The notes beneath the pieces are model-generated. The model saw only the letters and a list, made by a program, of their open reading frames with translations. It was not told the origin of the DNA and did not search any database. The position numbers and the translations under genes are program-made. Positions 24,429 through 37,900 of a stretch of DNA of 64,000 bases are shown here, piece by piece (the stretch's first letter is position 1; the number at the start of each line of letters is the position of its first letter). Source of the DNA: Callipepla californica brunnescens (Eukaryota; Chordata; Aves; Galliformes; Odontophoridae); assembly GCA_023055505.1 (NCBI GenBank), contig JALIRH010000004.1, positions 34,539,502-34,603,501 on the forward strand. The letters are read 5' to 3'.

Positions 24429-24437
24429 CTTTATATA
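24429..24437 (-). promoter_or_regulatory. TATA box of GTF2A1
   Basis: Reads TATATAAAG on the minus strand inside otherwise GC-rich DNA (flanks CGC and GGGG). It lies about 200 bp upstream of the GTF2A1 ATG in the right orientation. The match to the TATAWAAR consensus is exact. Confidence 0.75.
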
Positions 24438-24544
24438 GCGAGAGCCGAGCAGCTGCGCGAGCGGCCAGAGCGAGCGGGGGACGCGCGCGGGGGGGGCGGC
24501 CAGATACCGCGAGAGCTGCACGCGAGAGCGCGCTGCGCGCCCGT

Positions 24545-24648
24545 CACGTGAGGAGCCCGCCCCGCCGCCATGACACCTACTGAGGCGGAAGCCGCTAAGT
24601 GCTGTCGCCGTGCTGCTTGTCGCTCCGTCCGCCGTACCGAGGCGGAAG
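24545..24648 (-). promoter_or_regulatory. Proximal promoter elements: E-box, YY1-like, two ETS-like sites
   Basis: About 110-210 bp upstream of the TATA box are CACGTG (24545-24550), a YY1-like GCCGCCATGA (24564-24573, ATGGCGGC on the minus strand), and two copies of a TAC(T/C)GAGGCGGAAG element (24578-24591 and 24635-24648) with ETS/GABP-type GCGGAAG cores. Motif identities are by eye. Binding is inferred. Confidence 0.45.
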
Positions 24649-24799
24649 TATTAGCGCGCTGCCCCGGCGGGCTCCGCGCCTCGTTCCCGCCCCGCGCGCG
24701 ACGCCTGTCGTCACGGGGCGGCCCGCCTTGGCTTTGCGGCCGCAGCCTTCAGCCGGTCCGTAGGATAACTTCCGAGAACAGCTTAGAGCTGTGACAGTA

Positions 24800-27700
24800 A
24801 TCCACCTGCGTAACACCTGGACGAGCTTAAATTGAAAGCAGCACTGAATTCCAGCTCTGCGCGAGGTTTCACGTTACATCCGTCTCCTCACCAACAAAAC
24901 CTGCGCTACAGACCATATTTGCCACGTTATGTTCAAACAGAAGTCCCACACGTTTGGAATTAATAGCAAATACAGGAGACCTCCACATCCCATCCTTATA
25001 AACCCTTTAGTCCTGTGTGGGAGGGAGTACCTCTTTTCCCTTCTGAAGTGCAGACCTGTTGTAGGCATGTGGCTGATTCATAGTGGGCCACTGATGAACC
25101 AACCCCACTGTTCACAGCACATGCTGCTGGAGCTCTGACAAAAATTAGATTTGAAAGAGTTTTACCACCTTCTGCTGTCAGTTCTACTTTTTTATTATTA
25201 TTTTTCTGGAATTTTCCACTCCCACAGCACAGCCCCCAGGATTGATGCAAGTACCACCTCAGCAGCCGTAACTCACGGTCTAACCTTAGCTATATGGAAT
25301 GAGCAGCACGGATTGAGGTGATGGTGTTCCTCCACCAATAGAAAGGCAGTCATCTCTTGCAGAGAGTTTGTGAAGTGAATCTGTAAATCATCCAACGCTC
25401 CTGGCCTTCCATTTTCTACACTTTAAATAACTGCACAAATAATCATGTAAAATATGAAAGAGGTATCAGTAAGGGCACACAAAGTTCACAAATAGCTTTA
25501 TCCACTGAAGCGACTGGCACTCCATGGATTCATCAGATTGCAGTTGATAGCCTTCTTCTTTCCAACATTAAGCACTGGGTAGCTACAACTGCCTTCACCA
25601 GATCGACCAGAAACCCCACTGTTTTCCAGAGTGACTCAGTGTAATTCAGAAACCAATGTGAACACTACAGCAGTGGCTTGGTGGGGTATCACATTCCTTT
25701 CTGAGCCCCCCAGAAGGTCAGATCGGAGGGCAGAGCCTGTTACAGTTTTACAGATTCCAGAATCAAGTTACCCTGTGACACTGCAATCCTCAAGCTCCTC
25801 TAATGAGTATTGCTGTGAAATAAATCAAGCTCTTGTGAGAAATTCCCCCGTTTAGTCAAGTCAATGGTCCACCTAATTCAAAAGCAATTCAGCAGAGGGA
25901 AAGCAAGGGAGTTAAGCAATTTCTGGTCTGTTCCTCTGTGCTTCCCCAGCACCTTACCTGCCCTACCGTATTACTGTTAATGAATTCATTTCAGTGATGT
26001 CAGGATTAACATACATTCATATATATACTTCATCAGGAACACTGATGACTGAGGTAGTATCATTAGCATAAATTACATGCAGCATTACTACTATAGTTAA
26101 CTGTCCTTTGTTTGCCAGTCATGAATCATGATAAGCCTGCTCATTATCCTGCTTTCTTTCTCTCTAAGGTTTCTACCACTGCCAGCTGAGGGTAGTTTCA
26201 CCAGGTGTGGCCAGTTATACATTTTGGCCATTGCACTAAGGCTGAGCTGCACAGTGATGTGTATTACACTTTATACCCAAAGCAAATGTGTTGATATTTG
26301 GGTACACTCCCTCTTTTGCAAGCAAATAGTTTCAAAGCAAGGATAGTGTAAAAAAAAACAACAACACTTGTGTACAAAAATCAAAGTCTGATCCTTTCCT
26401 GAGGGGTAAATAAAATTCACACTCAATCCTAGGTATAAAAAACCATATTTTATAGTTAGTACCAAACACACAGGAGTACCTGTTGATACAAGAAGCATCC
26501 CTTGTTTCTTCTCAGAGGAAGAAAGTCACCTACCACTGTGACATAAGCTTACCAAGACAGCAGAAAGGGAACAGACTGTGTTTATAATGCTTCTCCTGTG
26601 TCAGAAGACCTATTTAATTGGGCAGGTTTGTTTGTTTTGATTTTTCTTTTTTTTTTGGTAAGTTGTAAGCTGGAGATGGGAGAAGAGGAAGAAAATTAAA
26701 ACAGTTTTCTTCAGTTATATGCATTATTATTGATTGCAAATCTACTGGAAATGTATTTGCAAACAGAAATGGACTGTTGTTCTTAGATATTGCTGCAATG
26801 TTTTGCAAAAGCGGAACTGATGTACAAGTATTTGTTAATCTGGGAAGATAGGGTGGGACACACTTAAACCTAAAAACTTGAAGTTGCTAAGTACCGGTGA
26901 TTTCCAGTGAAAGCCACCAGCTAGCAATTTGGCTGTAAGTGAAAACCACAACGTTCAAAATAGAAGAATAGACAAACCAAAATAGATTACATTTAAGTAA
27001 TCATCTTCATTTATTTTTTGCCTTTTTTTGTTCATCTGAAAAAATGAATTAAAAAAAAAAAAAGCTACTTTTCTGACTTCCAACAGCAGACAACGAATAA
27101 ACCTAATCCCATACACCTGGAGAAACCAATATTCAATCATCAGAGCACCCTCATTTCTTCTGTGAAAAATATTTCTGAACATATAGTGAAGAACAGCAGT
27201 AAGTCATGCTAGGTACTCCAAGAGCTGTTCACAGCTTCTTAGCTCTCAGAACCACAGAAAGCTCATTAAGTGCAGCTGTGTCAGCTCATTGCCCCCTACC
27301 CTGGCAGGGGGAGTGTTAAGCAAGGAACAAAAATTCATTTCAATCATAGCACAGGAACGCAAACCTGTAATATAAATGTGGTGAACTGAGACTTACTAGA
27401 AGCATGCCTTTTGGTTTTTCCATCTTCAGATCATGTCCATGCTACTCATTGCTACTGTAGCTCTCCTGACAAAGTCTCTCACTACACATACAAAGGCAAC
27501 ACACAATTTAGAGCCAGCATACTACACTCTTTCCTTAAAAGCAAAGTAAGTCTGTGAACGTTTCTCAAAAGGTTTTGAGGATGATATCAGTCAAGAAATT
27601 AAACTTTTTGTCCCTTTTTTTTGTCTCTGAAATAACAGTTTTGCAGAAGGAGGAGTTGCACATATAGTTGCAAGTGCACTGCATATTGCAGTGGCCCGTC

Positions 27701-30700
27701 TTAAAATGATAAAACAGAGCCAAGCCAGCCGAGAAAAAATAACTGAATTAGTATTCTCCCTTAGCTGGTTGCCACCACTTTAATTTAGGCCTGTCTCCTT
27801 ACCTTTTTCCCTAACCCTCTCCCCCCTCTCGCAGGGTGTGGGTCTGTGTCACTCCACCTCAGTTAGTCACAGAACTAAACTGAAGTGGCCCAGAAAACTG
27901 TTGACAGTTGTCTACGTTGAGCTCACTCTCAATGCTTCCACACACTGTACCAGAACTTCAGATAAAAGGGAAGACGATTTTATTGAGGGGCCCCTACAGA
28001 GCTGAAAGAATTGTAGGTGGTCCAAACCACAACTCAACATTTTGGATGCAGGCAGAAGATAGCAGTGTACACAATACAGAAGTTTCTCTGGATACAACTA
28101 GCCCTTGGAAGTTAGAAGAAACACTGGCATACAATGAAGCTGATTGTAATAGTAGTTTCTGTCAGTGTTGAGGTCTTGCATGAACGTTCTATAATTAACA
28201 GGTAATAAGAATATATTGAATGACATTTTCCTTCTGACAGCCTACACAATCCAGTAGCTGGAAACAAACATCTGTAAGCACATATGCCTTTTGCGTCCAG
28301 CTTTAGATTTACACCACATTCTCCCCCCCCAAATAAATAAATAAGCAGAAATTGAGTTTAATTGGTCCTGTGAGTCTTATTCAAAGACACATTAGTTTTT
28401 GTGATGGATTTGCTCTCGTATTTTGAATTTGAAGCCTGACAGTGCAGTCCAGCAAACCACACCAACACCACATTTAGGAGTCCAACATATGCAATATCCA
28501 ATTGTCAAAGCCTACAGAGAGACAAACCTTGCTCTAGAATAGCATGGTTTATTTCTACTGACCTCTTGGAAGGTTGGAGTGCACAACACAATGTGCTAGA
28601 CCAGGCAAGGCCTGGTGAAGATCTTGCTGCACATTACATCTTTCTTTCATGATTAGGCTGTTAGAGCCTCAGGCTTGTCTTGTTTTTGCAAAGTGCTTAC
28701 TCAAACAAAATAGGAAGCATGAAGAATTCAGCTTTAATAAGGTTTGAGACTGCTTTATCATTCAAGTATGTACAGTTGTTTGAAAACAACTAATAAACAT
28801 GTTGCTCATTAAAGCATGTCTTAACAGGACAATAAAACTATGCACTTAGTTACACGGGCAATGCCACAGAGCTCCCTAACTACTTTAAAAAGCCACCTTC
28901 CTTCTTCACACAAAATACACAACTTTTACCTTCACTGAAGCATTTGTTAACAGACAAACACCTACTGCAGTCTCTTTGTTACGCTTACTCCTGTCCCTAC
29001 ATACCTACAGAAACACCTTCAGACTTTTAAAGGGTAAGGATCCAATATCATAAGTTCCAGGGACCAACCTGAAGTCTTTCTTGTAAAGCTACCACAAAGA
29101 GTTAAACCTTCTCATCATCACAGTTCCCATCACAATTTTACTACAAACTCTGCATCAAATTCTGCAAACCTATACCATTTCTAGGATTACTCTTACCTCC
29201 TCAACTTTAGACTTTCCCTTTCCATAGCCTCCCTCAGCCTAACTCAAAAAACACAGTGTCTCCACCCCATGGTCTTTACAGCAGCTGTTTCTAGTGGCAC
29301 AATCAGTTACAGCTGGAGGAGGCAACAGGCTTTTTTCTGGGCTGTCTCTACATTGTACATTTATTTACACCTCATGGGAGGTTTCTGCTGGTATAGTTGT
29401 AGATCAGAGATAGTTTCCTTTGTACCTCTGGTTGATAAAACTGTGTTAAGTTTGAAAAGGCAAAACGATTGAGACACTGATCCTGTTTTCCCCCAATACA
29501 TTGAGCGATAATGTGGATTTTTGGCATCCGTACTTCCTTTCCATATCACCTTTTGCTTATTTCTTCCCCGTGCCACTGTTCTCTGCTTTTGCAGCTGTGC
29601 CAGTTCCTTGCTGTGCCATTTATTTTTGTTCTCTGCAGGCTAATTTTTAACCTGAATCAGTTTCCTGATCTAGTTCATAGGGCAACCCCACAAAAGACGT
29701 TAGTACAACTTCAAGAGCTCAAGAAATAAGTGACCAGTGGAGGAAATGCTTCAAAACAGCATTGTTTGCCAAAAGCTTTGTCATGTAGAAAAGCCTCCAG
29801 GACTCCTTTATATTGAAGAAGAATTGGCCTTTGCTGAAATGCACTCTCTGCTCGCTGTAAGCAAGCAATAATGCTTGTAATTGGAAGGTTACTGGTTTTA
29901 GAGTAGAGACTGCTTCTTTGTTTTCCATGTGTGTGCAGGTTCAGCCTACTGTTTAGATTTCTAATGAATAAATGATTCATAATGAGAATGTAGAGCACTG
30001 AGTTATTTAAAATAGCTTAAAAAGTCCCTAAAATTCTAAAGGCTAGAGTGCTTCTGCAGAGGCTGTGAGCTAAAGGAGCTCATTTGAGTTACAGATTCCG
30101 TCAGTGCTACCTTGCCTAAGCGATTCTTAAAGAGTAAGATTCATCACTTGGCCTGCAACTGTTGCGAATCACAGCTACTCAACTGTGATGAGGTTCTGAC
30201 AACAGCCAAAGTAGTGCTGGCTCTGAGCCACCAAGCCTAACAATGAAGAACTCAGGTAACAGAAAATCTGTTTCAAATACCAATTAGATTCTCCCTGCAT
30301 ACAGCATCCTGCGTTACTCATTCTAAAGGAAAGTGTTACCCCAGTGTACTGATAAATATTTTCACTGACTATCGCCATGTGTTCCAGCTCTGATGTGCAA
30401 AGGTCCGCAGCAAAATTGAATTCACTTCAGCAAAGTTGTTCCTGATTAATGCAGGCATTGGAGAATGAAAGACTAATAGTGAAAAATTTGCACAGTGATC
30501 TACAGAGAGACTTCAGGAACCTTGCTTACCTCTTACTCCACATGGTGACTGATTAAGTAATTGTCATGGAGAATACAAGCAGACAGCATGCAACTATGAC
30601 AGGTGTGTAAGTGATAACCCATTTGGGAGTGCGTATGTACAGGGTGGGCTTGTCACACTGCTGACAGATGAGAGGCTGCCTTTGTTTACCCACTAGTTTG

Positions 30701-33700
30701 TCCCAGGCTCACACATTTTTTTGGGTCCATAAACTAAAAACTTGTTGTGCAAGGCAGATTTTCTCTTCTTTGGATGCTCACTGCCTCCCCAGTAGGAAGT
30801 CTGTTCTTCTGCATCCAGATGAGCAGCCTAGCAAGTCCCCTAACTTGCTGAGGATCATTCAGAGTTGCTTTAGGGGCAAGCAGGCTGCAGCTTTCATGGA
30901 AAAATAGGGGCATAACCTATACTTCACGGCCTATTCGGAGGCGATCCTATGTCCTCTCCAGCACTCTGCATGTGAGGCATCATGCAGACATGACAAATTC
31001 TTTCTTTTTTTTTTTCCCTGTATGAGTTGTAGGATTGTTTTTCACAGGACTGGATGGAAATTTGTAGAGAACAAATCCAGCTCAGTTTCGGCTGTGTTCA
31101 GCCTTCCTAGCAAGGAACAGTGAGCATGAACTCGGTTGTGGTCATCCTGCGGCTTATGAGCAGTTAGTGTGGAGTTCCCATGCTGTGCTAATTATCTCAC
31201 TGGCAAAGCTGTACTAGTGTTACTGCTGCTGGGCAATCAGAGACCCTGGCTTTGAGAGAAAGGAAAACAGCAGGAATGAGCCAACCCAACTCATCCTGTA
31301 ATGGAGCTATAGAACCATAGGCATTTCTTGCCACTTCTAACCTGTGACCCATTTCCAGAGCTCTTCAGTCTTCATGGTAAATGGTATGTAACCTGTGAGT
31401 CTTGGGCATACGAACATTTTGACAGCTGCAAACATAAAAAACCATGAAGCTGCTCTTACAGATCTGAGATCATAATTTTCCTCAACTGTTTCTTCTTACT
31501 CCCGCCTTGCTGCTCTAAATGAAAGACTGTTTTTTCCATCGGAAACATCATCTTCCACTAGGAATCTTCCTATATTTGCAGTATGACTTATCGACGTGAG
31601 CCATCTCATTTTTCCCAGAGACAGACTCTACATAGAGTTGCAGTCAGCAAGTCTGTGTTTCTATTTCCCTTTTCTCTAGAATATGTAGTGAGGCATTCCA
31701 CTGCACCCACTACACCTGCAGAATTGGTTGCTGGTTTTTCATACGGGCAACACACATGATGAGCAGAAAACAATGCTTGCACTGGAGAGCTTTCAGGCAA
31801 CTGCATTTTTGCTGTAAGGACTGTACCTATGCTCTTATCTATACTGCAACTCAGTATGGCTCAACGTGGTTCCTAAAGGGATGAGGCACAGATGATGTGG
31901 TATCTGAGAAACAACCACCTGTGAGCTTGTGAGAAGGCTGCAGTAGTGGCCTGGCAGCTGCCTGAAGAACTGCCTGGGGGTTTCTCTGGGGCAGTTATCC
32001 CAAGACCAAGAGGCTCGACCCTGGAAATGGCTCTCTGCAACCCATCCCATCCAGTGCTCTCAAAGAGCAGGTGAGCAGGTGCCCAGACACACTGCAAAGT
32101 GGGAAACCAGGTGACATGGTGCTTGCATTACATTACTCCTTACATTGTGGAGTGTGCTCTGGCTGATCCAACAGATGCAATTGTGCCCAGTTCTGACTGA
32201 ATTTGCTATGCCAAGCAAGTGGGACAGATGCAGTCAGCTTTAATGATCCATAGAGTGAAGGACCCAACACTGTCTGTGTTTGATGTGATTCATAGGCACC
32301 AGGAATGATTTTTCCCAAGAAGTTGTAGCTGTTGCTGCAGCCAGCTCCTGGCAGAGTCTGCACAGGGCTGGGCTCAACTCCCATGCATGTTTTTACTGGC
32401 CAGCAGCCAAGGAGGTGCTGATGGGTATCATCTAACACAGAGCAGATGAGAGTATGTTCAAAGCCAGAGTGATAATATCTCTATCCATATCACTGGCATA
32501 AGTGTGTGAGTGGTCAAAGTAAGCCCCTTTCCTTCCTGCCAAAGTCAGCTGAAACTGGAGATGAAGCTGGAGGATGAGACTAAGTAGCAGTGGTGCAAAA
32601 CTACAGACTCATTTTCTGTCAGACCTAACAAACCAAGGAGCACGGCAGTCATCTTTCTGCTGTGCAGCTCATTCTCTTTCCACCCTGCAACAAATTCCTA
32701 AGTCCCTCTTGCCCAGTTTCCAGTTGTGGGTTTCAAAAACAATTCACATGAATGTTGTGGTAGGCAACACGTTATATTGATATCAGTGCAAATTGCTAAG
32801 AAATGAAGAATGCAAGGGCACAGAGAAGAGACATTCAAGATAAATAACACTACACGTGGTGTAAATCTGCTAAGGACCTTGAAAGGAGAAGATGTTCTTG
32901 TGGATTAGAGAAACAATAGAGCATCATTAGAACTGTAGGCTATGAGATTTTGCAGGTTCACTTCTTCAAGGCAGTTGACTCCAAAAATTGTCTAGGCTTT
33001 CTAACACTATGTGAAAATATCACACCACCTATATATATACCTATATATATACCTATATATGTATACTGAGTGCAGCTCATACATTTGGCTAACTTGAATC
33101 TGAACATATAGAATCAATTACAATATGTAACCGGCATGAATTACCACTGATTTTATCACGCATGTTCAATTGCTCTCACAGAAAAGTGATAAAGAATCTC
33201 TTCCTTAGGCAGAAAAATTTTGTATGGGATATTGTGAACATAATGGGGCTTTTCTAATGAGCTTGTATCAAGAACGTAGCTAGCATGGACTCTGTCGGCT
33301 GCACCGTAATTGTTCCAAGTTGATTGTAAAACTGTAGCCACAAGAGGGAGGCAGGAGAACTTGTACGACAGCATAATAACGCAAAAACAAAGAAATCAGA
33401 GAAGCACGGTTTCAAGATTTCCCTTTTTTGTGCTAAAATCACCCAATAACACTCTTACTGAGAGCAATGACTGTTAGCTATAAGTCCTGTAAAAGTAAGT
33501 TCGTGGTGTATATATGTTAAATGAGCAATGTAATCTGAAAATAAAATGTCTTTTGATGAAACCTGAAAAAAAAAAAGCTAACAAATTACTAACAGGCTGA
33601 AATTGATTTTCTGTGGATGCTGAAGAACAGAAGTCTCCATGCTATAAGGGATTTGTTTCAAATGCATACAGTTGTATTACTGGTTGGGCTATAATACAGA

Positions 33701-33936
33701 AGGATCATCTTATTTCAGAAAGAATACTTTTTATTACATTAACTCTTAAAAAATACAGCAGAAGATTGCATTTAAACACTTGTATTTCCTTAGCACCTCA
33801 ACAAAGAAATAAGGCACTATTATTATCCCATAAAGTATTTCCAGTGTGGAGAAGGACTTCCAGAGCTCAGCAGAGAGCTGAGGCAAAGGGCAGATCTGGA
33901 TTCTAATTCCTGCTCTACAATATTTCCGTAGTTTAA
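24800..33936. other. Intergenic DNA upstream of GTF2A1, no gene recognised
   Basis: 9 kb between the CpG island and the first intergenic CR1. It holds short chance open frames only, a 12-bp AT tandem repeat at 33028-33064 and scattered A- or T-runs. I recognised no exon, RNA gene or known repeat. Conserved non-coding elements cannot be judged without alignment. Confidence 0.7.
33028..33064. repeat. 12-bp AT-rich tandem repeat, about three copies
   Basis: Three tandem units of CCTATATATATA with a decayed end. Intergenic, a minisatellite-like patch. Confidence 0.85.
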
Positions 33937-34400
33937 GAGAATCATGGGACGATAGAACTGTTTTAATTTAAAGGGACACTTAAGGGTCCAAAAGCCTTGA
34001 AATACAGGGACACATACAGTTAGATCAGGTTGTTCAGAGTCTGGTCCAGCCTGACCTTGACCGTCTCCAGGGATGGGGCACCCACCACCTCTCTGGGCAA
34101 CTTCTGCTAGTGCTTTACCATTCATATCATAAAAAAAACCCTTTCCTCCTCACATACAACCTAAATCTCCCCTCTTTTAGTTTGAAACCATCACAACATA
34201 CCTGTCCCCTTCCTTCTTCGAGCTCCCCTTTAGATACTGAAAGGCCACTTTCAGGTCTCCTCAAAGCCTTCTCTTCTCCAGAGTCCCAGATCCCTCAGCC
34301 TGTCCTGGTAGGGGAGGTGTTCCCTGCCTTGAACCATTCTTGTGGCCCTCCTCTAAATTTTCTCAACAGCTACAGAAATTGCAATGAAGGATTGCCACAC
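33937..34400 (-). mobile_element. CR1 LINE 3' fragment (intergenic)
   Basis: On the plus strand it begins GAATCATGGGACGATAGAAC, then has CTCCAGGGATGGGGCACCCA, CCACCTCTCTGGGCAACTTC and later TCTCTTCTCCAGAGTCCCAG and GGTGTTCCCTGCCTTGAACC. These are ordered CR1 blocks in reverse. It is diverged and 5'-truncated. Confidence 0.8.
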
Positions 34401-34734
34401 CTAGTCAGTACCCTGAACACTTGAAGTCTTTGTTCACTCTCACTGTCTTAAACTGTTTTTACCTCTGGATGTCAGTCCTGTCCTGCCAGCTTGTCTCAGA
34501 CAATGAGGAAAGGGGAACCAGAAGCCTTTCACCTACCCCTGGCACGGTGTCCTAACCACTGGGCAAGTTTATACACACTGCGTGTTCTGGACATAACAGT
34601 AGATTAGACTCCTCAGGAGGGAGAGTGCAGGAGAGTGCTTGGCTTGAAAATCTATGTTGCATTTGGCCATTTAGCCATGTAAGTTAGATTGAGACTTGCA
34701 AATTCAAACCCTATGTCTGAGAGCATTGTTCAAA

Positions 34735-34990
34735 AGCTTCTTGAATTTTGGCAGCCTGGGACCCTGCCCACTGCCCCGAGGAGCCTGTTCCATGCCCACT
34801 GCCCTCTGGTGAAGAACCTTCCCCTATCACCCAGCCTGACCATGCCCTGATGCAGCTCCACGCTGTTCCCTTGGGCCCTATCACTGTCAGCAGGGAGCAG
34901 AGCTCAGCACTGCTCCTCCATTTCCTGTGAGGGGCTGTTATATGCTGCCATGGGGTCTCCCCTCAACCTGCTCCGCTCTGAACTGACCAA
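34735..34990 (-). mobile_element. CR1 LINE fragment, different subfamily (intergenic)
   Basis: The plus strand has AGGAGCCTGTTCCATGCCCA, CTCTGGTGAAGAACCTTCCC, CCTGATGCAGCTCCACGC and ATGGGGTCTCCCCTCAACCT, which match the reverse of another CR1 subfamily. It lies about 330 bp beyond the previous copy and is diverged in a different way, so it is probably a separate insertion. Confidence 0.75.
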
Positions 34991-37900
34991 AGGGTATTGG
35001 AGATTATAAGTAAAGTGCCTTATGAGCACAAAATTAAACTCAGTCTTTAGATAGGCCTGACTCTTACTATCCATGCTTTGCAGAACAGTCATAGAACACA
35101 GATGTTTTTTGTGGCTCAGTTCCAAATCAAATTGTATTTATCCACAAGCCATCTAGTATTTCATAACATTCTTACTCTTATTATTATTACTATTTTTGTG
35201 GCCTATTCTTTTTTTCCTTTGTTCCTAGAGTCAGCATTTGCAGACTGGGATTCTTCAAGTCACGTTTTTTGGGTAGATCCAGGCTTGTCCCAGGACTTCA
35301 TGAGATACTAACACATTTTTCTCGGATGAGATGGTAACTTCAGCACACCCTGTTTTGCCACCCGCACTCCCCTGGTCGTTCCTCTCATACCAGCTGTCAC
35401 TTCCTGAATGCCAGGGACATTCACTCCCCCTGCGCAAAGGATAGGTAGAACAGCTTGGGGAGAAAATAAAACAATCCTGCTGACTGATACAGTTCAAACA
35501 AGATTCTGATTCAACTAAGAGGTGGGGATGGAAAAAAAAAAACGTCACTAATCATCTCTTGGATGAAAACTACCTGCAATTTTGCTTTTGTTTCTCTTCA
35601 GTAGAAGACTGAACTCCCCTATAGTTCTGCCAGCATCTGTGAGCTGATTTGGAGTTTTCCCAATTTATTCCCTTTCAATCTAAGCACTCTGAACAAGTTG
35701 CACCCTAACATGCTTCTCAGCCTCCACAGAGAGAAGCAGATCTTTCTGTTTTTCTATTCAGCAGAAGAAAAACTGTTACAAAGGAGGCTCTCACCTTAGG
35801 AAATTACTTTCAGCTGTATGCATGCTGTATTATGTGACGTACTATGCCTTCAGAAACTCTTTAGGCCGCATTACTTGCTTCAGGTTTATCTACAGTCCCT
35901 GAGGCAGCAGCATCCTCCTGCATCATGAAAGGACCAGGCTGCCCTGACCCTGCACCGCAGCCACCATGGGGGTGGTATTGTGACTCCCTGTGCAGCTGCT
36001 GGAACTGCTGCAGCCACTCTTCTCCATCAGGCTGTGCTGTCCCATCAGTCAGGATTGACAAAGAAACCTTTCATAGCTGGTGTTTGAAACACAATTCCAA
36101 GTACCTTATGTTTGTTTATTTGTTTGCTTTTAAATGGCAGTTGCTATCAGGCTTCTAATCCTGTGACCAAAAGGACAGAAGTTTTTTTCTGAGACTCATG
36201 TGCTTCGTGTTTCAGATGCATCTGCAGTGGCACAGAACTGCTGCTGGATCAGGCTCCTGGATGAGAAACAATGGGCTCCTTCTCTATCTTTTGCTTTACC
36301 TCAGCTAACCTTCAGCAGTTTTTTGACTACTCACAAGTTGTCAGCATATCTGAATTAGATGGTACGGGCAGCCATGGCAACTGTGAGCACTGGGAGAAAA
36401 CTGATGTCTTTTCCCTCCAAACTGTGCTATCTCACTCTAATGATGCCTTTTGTCTGGGTACACTTTGTGCTGGCACTCTGACATCTCCAACTCTTGTGGG
36501 GCAATATTTTGGCTTGTCTTGAAGGACTGCATTATTGCTGAGGAGCTCTAAGTTGCATGGTTTCAAACTGTCTGATTTTTATATAACTCTCCTATTTCTA
36601 ATCCGTCCTGCAGATTGTGAAGCTATGATGGTTAATCTCATCCTCCACTCCCAATGTAATACTATCATTTCCAAGCGTCAGTGAGTTATCTGAGTAACAG
36701 TAAATACAGTGCTATCGTTAGCGATCCCAGAACTTTCCTATTTAACTTTCCTTCTCTCTTATGGCTGACCTAATCTACTCTTGAATAATGAACATGTGGA
36801 ATCGTTCTCTGCGTGCCACCGTTTTCTTATAGTATAAAACAGCTGGCGTACTAACTGTGAGTTGTACTGATACATATTGTGGTCTGAGCAATAATCTAAG
36901 TAGCCCTTACTAATTCTCTTCAGTCATTGAGACTGCCCAGCCCTTCAGTCTGACTCAGGGAGTGCTTTTGAGAAAGTGCCTGTGAGAGAAGTGGAAAAAT
37001 GTACTCCAAATTTAAGATTGGTACTGAGTTAGCAGGACACACAGCACATACTACATACAATTTCAATCTCACGGTGAAAATGTGGATATGCTGTTTCATC
37101 TTAACATTTATTTAAGTTTTCCCATAGTTTAAACCAAACATTACATCCCATTTCAACCCATAAAATCAAAAGGAAAAAAAAAAAAACCACAAAACCATCA
37201 CTTCTATAAAGTTAACCAGTGTATCGACTTTCTTATTTTACAGAACAAAAAGGTGGGAACACGTTACAAAATAATTACCAAACTAATCAATGTCAATAGT
37301 GCAAAGAATGGACTGCAAGTAGAGGGAAAGAGGGAGGGAGAGCAGGACGGACGGGCAGGACGGACGGTTGGATGGATGGGTAAAGGGCTGAACAAAACAA
37401 GAAGGGTGGAAACAGTGATGCCTGTTATCAGAGAAAATTCCTATCCCAGACAACTCATGATCATTTCAGTGGCAGAAGAGGGTAAGTATTTCATAATAAG
37501 CCATATGTGTTCTGCACTGACCAGTTCTGGAGAAGAGTACAGCTATAAAAACAAGTTGCCAAGAGTTACAGAAAGGAATTTTTCAACCTCTTGAGCAGAG
37601 GTGACCTATCAGGGCCTTGATTATTCAAGGGCAGAGGGAGATTACTGAGAATTTCATGCAACAGACAGAATAATTAACTCCAGGCTGAACTTTGTACACC
37701 TTTTCTTGTTGCTTTTCGCAAGAAATTGCTCTCAGTTCTGGAGGGTGAATGACCAAGAGAGGAGAGTTTTAAAAGCTACTGAACCATGTGGACAGGCACA
37801 CCAATAGGTCCTGGGTGTCTTGCTAAGTAAATATGACAGCTAGAAAGCCACAAGGAAAGGTAAATTAATTCTGTGATGTTTTGTATGATACTGCTACAAA

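Larger units (their letters stand above)
22980..24780. promoter_or_regulatory. CpG island over the GTF2A1 promoter, exon 1 and start of intron 1
   Basis: GC content rises sharply near 22980 and falls after about 24780, with dense CG dinucleotides, GCC triplet runs (about 23714-23732 and 24020-24040) and a 12-base C run at 23814-23825. Long open frames on both strands here are a by-product of high GC and few stop codons. The centre of the island is intron 1 just downstream of exon 1, typical of a broadly expressed gene. Confidence 0.85.

Noticed and set aside
35861..36061. 66-codon minus-strand frame with protein-like composition (EEWLQQFQQLHRES)
   Set aside because: It starts only at TTG, a stop codon lies just upstream, no splice partners or family match were seen and it is isolated in intergenic DNA. 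An old retrocopy fragment cannot be excluded.
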